A DNA stretch of 64,000 bases from Burkholderia sp. USMB20 (GTDB lineage: Bacteria > Pseudomonadota > Gammaproteobacteria > Burkholderiales > Burkholderiaceae), in contig NZ_JTAN02000012.1 in assembly GCF_000949135.2 (NCBI RefSeq), forward strand, positions 62,001-126,000, given 5' to 3'. The notes below the pieces were generated by a model, which did no database searches, had not been told where the DNA came from, and saw only the letters and a program-made list of their open reading frames with translations. The position numbers and the translations under genes were made by a program. This document shows, piece after piece, positions 60,671-64,000 of this stretch; within the stretch, counting starts at the first letter, position 1; every line of letters begins with the position of its first letter.

Positions 60671-61633
60671 CTATTGTCGCCGTGCGGCCGGCGGATTGTC
60701 ATCCGACAGGAAACCCTGACGCATCCCGCCGGGCCCGCCCCGGCCGGCCTTTCCGGCCTGTTCGAGGATGAACTCTATGAACGTCGCGGTCGCGCGCGTG
60801 TGGTGCCGGTTCGGCATGTAGAGCATGTACATGTGCGTGCCGAAGATGCTGAGACGATACGCGTCGAGCGACGTGACGACCGTGCCGCGCCGCATGTCGT
60901 CCTGCATCACGTAGTCGGGCACGATGCCGACGCCGATCCCGGCGAGGATCGCCTGGCGCAGGAACAGGAAGTTCTCCGAAATCAGCGTCGGTTCGAGCAG
61001 CACCTCGTGGCGTTCGTCGCCGAGGTACGCGGCGATCCGCAGCTGCCGGCCCAGCACCGTCGCGGTGACGACCGGCGCGGCGGCCAGCGCGCCGAGGCTC
61101 GCGGGCATCCCGTGCACGGCCGCGAACGCGGGCGACGCGCACGCGACGTAGCGCACCGCGCCCATGTCGCGCGCGACGAGGTTCTGCGGCGGCTCGGACA
61201 TCACGCGGATCGCGATGTCGACTTCGTCGCGCATCAGGTCCTCCACGCGATTCTCGAACACCACGTCGAGCACGATGCCCGGATGCAGCCGCTTGAACGC
61301 GAGCAGCCAGTCGGACATCACCATCTGCCCGTAGCCGCTCGGCACCGACAGCCGCACGCGGCCCTGCAGGTCCTGGCCGAGCGTCGTCACCGATTCCTGC
61401 GCGGCGAGCAGCTCGTTGCGGATGCGCCGGCCGTGCTCGTACAGCTTCAGCCCGATTTCGGTCGGCTCGATGCGGCGCGTCGTGCGGCGCACGAGCTGCT
61501 GGCCGATCGAGCGCTCGAGCTGGTTCAGCCGGTAGCTGACGTTCGCGCGGCTCATCTTGAGCCGCTGCGCGGCCTTGCTCAGGTTGCCCGCGTCGAGGAT
61601 CTCGACGAGCAGCGTCAGCGCGTTCAGGTCCAT
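60671..61633 (-). CDS. LysR-family transcriptional regulator
   Basis: A 320-residue LysR regulator. The DNA-binding domain is MDLNALTLLVEILDAGNLSKA and SRANVSYRLNQLERSIG; the effector domain follows. The ATG at 61633 has AGGAG before it. Divergent from the FadB-like gene with two palindromes between them, so it likely regulates that fatty-acid oxidation gene. Confidence 0.92.
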   Translation of the reverse strand: MDLNALTLLVEILDAGNLSKAAQRLKMSRANVSYRLNQLERSIGQQLVRRTTRRIEPTEIGLKLYEHGRRIRNELLAAQESVTTLGQDLQGRVRLSVPSGYGQMVMSDWLLAFKRLHPGIVLDVVFENRVEDLMRDEVDIAIRVMSEPPQNLVARDMGAVRYVACASPAFAAVHGMPASLGALAAAPVVTATVLGRQLRIAAYLGDERHEVLLEPTLISENFLFLRQAILAGIGVGIVPDYVMQDDMRRGTVVTSLDAYRLSIFGTHMYMLYMPNRHHTRATATFIEFILEQAGKAGRGGPGGMRQGFLSDDNPPAARRQ

Positions 61634-61691
61634 GCCCGGTGTCTCCTGATCCGTCCCGCTTAAGGACCCGAAGCGGTCCGAAAGCATTCAA

Positions 61692-61710
61692 TGTCAAGTC
61701 GGACTTGACA
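61692..61710. promoter_or_regulatory. Perfect 19-base palindrome, operator candidate
   Basis: TGTCAAGTC, one central base, GACTTGACA: nine-base arms with no mismatch. Each arm carries a TTGACA-like minus-35 in one direction. Placed between the divergent LysR and FadB-like genes. Confidence 0.65.
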
Positions 61711-61731
61711 GCTTGTAAAGTCGAGCGGGAA

Positions 61732-61760
61732 TTGTCAATGAATCTCGATCAATCGAGAAT
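61732..61760 (+). promoter_or_regulatory. Possible promoter of the FadB-like gene with overlapping palindrome
   Basis: TTGTCA (61732-61737), 17-base spacer, GAGAAT (61755-61760). A second palindrome TCTCGAT/ATCGAGA (61743-61758, two-base centre) covers the spacer and minus-10, where a regulator could block polymerase. The 19-base palindrome would lie at about -75 to -57. Confidence 0.45.
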
Positions 61761-61883
61761 CGAGTCATGCCCGGCACATGCGCCGGATCGTTTCCCGCCG
61801 CGCGGGATCGGGCTCGGGACGCGGCGCCGCTCGCCGGCCCGGCGACCGGTCCCGCCCGCATGGCGCACCGCAATGGAGACACG

Positions 61884-64000
61884 ATGAATTCAACCGCTTC
61901 CCCCGAACCCGCCCACACCGGCACCGTCACGCGCGAACGGCGCGACAAGGTGCTCGTCGTCACGATCGACCATCCGCCCGTCAACGCGCTGTCCGCCGAT
62001 GTGCGGCGCGGCCTCGCCGACGCGCTCGACGCTGCGCAGGCCGACGCCGCGATCCGCGCGGTGCTGATCGTCGGCGCCGGCCGCAACTTCATCGCGGGCG
62101 CCGACATCCGCGAATTCGGCAAGCCGCCCGTGCCGCCGTCGCTGCCCGAGGTCTGCGAGCGGATCGAGTCGAGCGCGAAGCCGGTCGTGGTGGCGCTGCA
62201 CGGCGCGACGCTCGGCGGCGGCCTCGAAGTCGCGCTCGCCGCGCATTACCGGCTCGCGGTGCCCGGCGCGAAGCTCGGGTTGCCCGAAGCCACGCTCGGC
62301 CTGCTGCCCGGCGCGGGCGGCACGCAGCGCGCGCCGCGCCTGATCGGCGCGCAGGCCGCGCTCGACCTGATGCTGACGGGGCGTCACGCGAGCGCCGACG
62401 AAGCGCTCGCGCTCGGCCTCGTCGATCGCGTCGCGCACAGCGACGACACGCTCGCCGAAGGTCTCGCCTATGCGCAGGAACTCGTGTCGCTCGGCGCGCC
62501 GGCTCGGCGCACCCGCGATGCGCAGGGCCTCGCCGACCGCGCGGCCGCGCAGGCCGCGATCGACGCGGCGCGCGCCGAGTTGCCGAAGAAGTCGCGCGGC
62601 CTGTTCTCGCCGGCGAAGATCGTCGACGCGGTCGAGGCCGCGCTCACGCTGTCGTTCGACGCGGGGATGAAGCTCGAACGCAGCCTGTTCCTGCAATGCG
62701 TCGACAGCCCGCAGCGCGCGGGCCTCGTGCACGCGTTCTTCGCGGAACGCGAGGCCGCGAAGGCGCCCGAGGCGCGCCGCGCGAGCGCGCGCCCGGTCGA
62801 GCGGATCGGCGTGGTCGGCGGCGGCACGATGGGCGCGGGCATCGCGGTCGCGGCACTCGACGCCGGGCTGCCAGTGACGATGATCGAGCGCGACGAAGCG
62901 TCGCTCGCGCGCGGCCGCGCGCATGTCGAGAAGGTGTACGACGGGCTCGTCGCGAAGGGGCGGATGACGCCGGCCGCGCACGCGGCGCGCCTCGCGCGCT
63001 TCAAGGGCAGCACGTCGTACGACGCGCTCGCGCAGGCCGACGTCGTGATCGAGGCAGTGTTCGAGGACATGGCCGTGAAAAAGGCGGTGTTCGCCGAGCT
63101 CGCGCGCGCGTGCAAGCCGGGCGCGGTGCTCGCGACCAACACGTCGTATCTCGACATCGACGAGCTGGCCGCCAGCATCGATCGGCCGGCCGACGTGATC
63201 GGCCTGCATTTCTTCTCGCCGGCGAACGTGATGAAGCTGCTCGAGATCGTCGTGCCGGCGCGCGTCGCCGATGACGTCGTCGCGACCGCATTCGCGCTGG
63301 CCAAACAGCTGAAAAAGACACCGGTGCGCGCCGGCGTGTGCGACGGCTTCATCGGCAACCGGATCCTCGCCGTCTATCGCACCGCGGCCGACTACCTGAT
63401 GGAAGACGGCGCGTCGCCGTACCAGATCGATCGCGCGGTGCGCGAATTCGGCTTCCCGATGGGGCCGTTCCAGGTCGTCGACCTCGCGGGCGGCGACATC
63501 GGCTGGGCGACCCGCAAGCGCCGCGCGGCGACGCGCGACCCGCGCGCGCGCTACGTCGAGATTTCCGACCGGCTGTGCGAGCGCGGCTGGTTCGGCCAGA
63601 AGACGGGGCGCGGCTACTACCTGTATCCGGAAGGCGCGCGCATCGGCACGCCGGATCCGGAAGTCGAGGCGATCGTCGCGGAAGAACGCGCGAAGAAGGG
63701 CGTCACGCCGCGCACGTTCACCGACGACGAGATCCTGCGCCGCTACCTTGCCGCGATGATCAACGAAGGCGCGAACGTCGTGCACGAGAAGGTCGCGCTG
63801 CGCCCGCTCGATGTCGACGCGGTGTTCCTGTACGGCTACGGCTTCCCGCGCCATCGCGGCGGCCCGATGCACTACGCGGACACGGTCGGCCTCGCGAACG
63901 TGCTCGCCGACATCCGCGCGTTCGCGCAGGAGGATCCGCTGTTCTGGAAACCGTCGCCGCTGCTCGTCGAGCTGGTCGGGCGCGGCGCGGATTTCGCGAG
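61884..64000 (+). CDS. Bifunctional enoyl-CoA hydratase / 3-hydroxyacyl-CoA dehydrogenase, 3' end outside the window
   Basis: The frame is open from ATG 61884 (GGAG upstream) to the right edge, 705 complete codons, so little of it is missing. The N-terminal crotonase domain keeps both hydratase glutamates, E115 (GGGLEVAL) and E135 (GLPEATLG). The dehydrogenase domain follows with NAD motif GGGTMGAG at 312-319, the catalytic His in GLHFFSPAN, and the C-terminal 3HCDH domain ([22 protein letters not shown]). This is the short, peroxisomal-type trifunctional form of about 700 residues, which performs two beta-oxidation steps. No thiolase gene is visible. Confidence 0.93.
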   Translation, partial: MNSTASPEPAHTGTVTRERRDKVLVVTIDHPPVNALSADVRRGLADALDAAQADAAIRAVLIVGAGRNFIAGADIREFGKPPVPPSLPEVCERIESSAKPVVVALHGATLGGGLEVALAAHYRLAVPGAKLGLPEATLGLLPGAGGTQRAPRLIGAQAALDLMLTGRHASADEALALGLVDRVAHSDDTLAEGLAYAQELVSLGAPARRTRDAQGLADRAAAQAAIDAARAELPKKSRGLFSPAKIVDAVEAALTLSFDAGMKLERSLFLQCVDSPQRAGLVHAFFAEREAAKAPEARRASARPVERIGVVGGGTMGAGIAVAALDAGLPVTMIERDEASLARGRAHVEKVYDGLVAKGRMTPAAHAARLARFKGSTSYDALAQADVVIEAVFEDMAVKKAVFAELARACKPGAVLATNTSYLDIDELAASIDRPADVIGLHFFSPANVMKLLEIVVPARVADDVVATAFALAKQLKKTPVRAGVCDGFIGNRILAVYRTAADYLMEDGASPYQIDRAVREFGFPMGPFQVVDLAGGDIGWATRKRRAATRDPRARYVEISDRLCERGWFGQKTGRGYYLYPEGARIGTPDPEVEAIVAEERAKKGVTPRTFTDDEILRRYLAAMINEGANVVHEKVALRPLDVDAVFLYGYGFPRHRGGPMHYADTVGLANVLADIRAFAQEDPLFWKPSPLLVELVGRGADFA

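Overview
The window is chromosomal DNA of a Burkholderia species, most likely of the B. cepacia complex. GC is high (about 68%), codon third positions are strongly G/C, and the gene content and order are typical of Burkholderia: bioAFDB, aceK, argS-SPOR-dsbA, a two-piece metH, birA-coaX, lipB-lipA, an Mla-like lipid transport operon and a tauABC operon. I see no tRNA, rRNA, insertion sequence, prophage, CRISPR array or defence island. It reads as core or near-core housekeeping sequence.

Layout. 1-6.3 kb: the 3' part of an EAL phosphodiesterase gene, cutC, then the biotin operon bioA-bioF-bioD-bioB on the minus strand. 6.9-15.5 kb: a secreted alpha/beta hydrolase, a YchJ-like protein, a short-chain dehydrogenase, beta-carbonic anhydrase, AceK, a metallo-beta-lactamase-fold hydrolase and an ABC-F ATPase. 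15.7-22.2 kb: a peptide-binding protein, an SDR enzyme, DsbA, a SPOR protein and ArgS, all minus strand. 22.3-28.1 kb: a DUF1840 gene, a candidate structured small RNA, an unknown protein, split MetH and DUF3567. 28.4-36.2 kb: a frameshifted DUF3108 gene, an IclR regulator divergent from an FAH-family hydrolase and a crotonase-fold protein, a frameshifted PhaM-like gene, a patatin-like lipase and a ferritin-like protein. 36.3-43 kb: HldE2/RfaE2, a small membrane protein, CoaX, BirA, a membrane protein, a Sel1-repeat gene and a CpdB-type nucleotidase. 43.2-52.4 kb: an Mla-like ABC transporter (permease, ATPase, MCE protein, lipoprotein), VanZ, a thioredoxin-like ferredoxin, a hydrolase, PBP6-type carboxypeptidase, D-amino-acid aminotransferase and DUF493. 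52.4-64 kb: a GcvA-like LysR regulator divergent from a DUF2917 gene, lipB-lipA, tauABC, gamma-glutamyltransferase, and a LysR regulator divergent from a FadB-like bifunctional enzyme that runs off the window.

Themes. Cofactor metabolism is prominent: biotin synthesis (bioAFDB) and attachment (birA), lipoate attachment and synthesis (lipB-lipA), and pantothenate kinase (coaX). Envelope functions are also dense. Many minus- and plus-strand neighbours overlap as ATGA and are probably translationally coupled.

Two features deserve attention. First, a compact locus at 22794-22964 has a consensus-like promoter, five consecutive stem-loops and a terminator, with no reading frame of note; it looks like an independent structured RNA. 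Second, several genes (DUF3108, PhaM-like, Sel1-repeat, the small membrane protein) are broken by multiple small frameshifts clustered in GC-rich low-complexity stretches, which looks more like sequence error than gene decay. I found no clear new defence or biosynthetic system.
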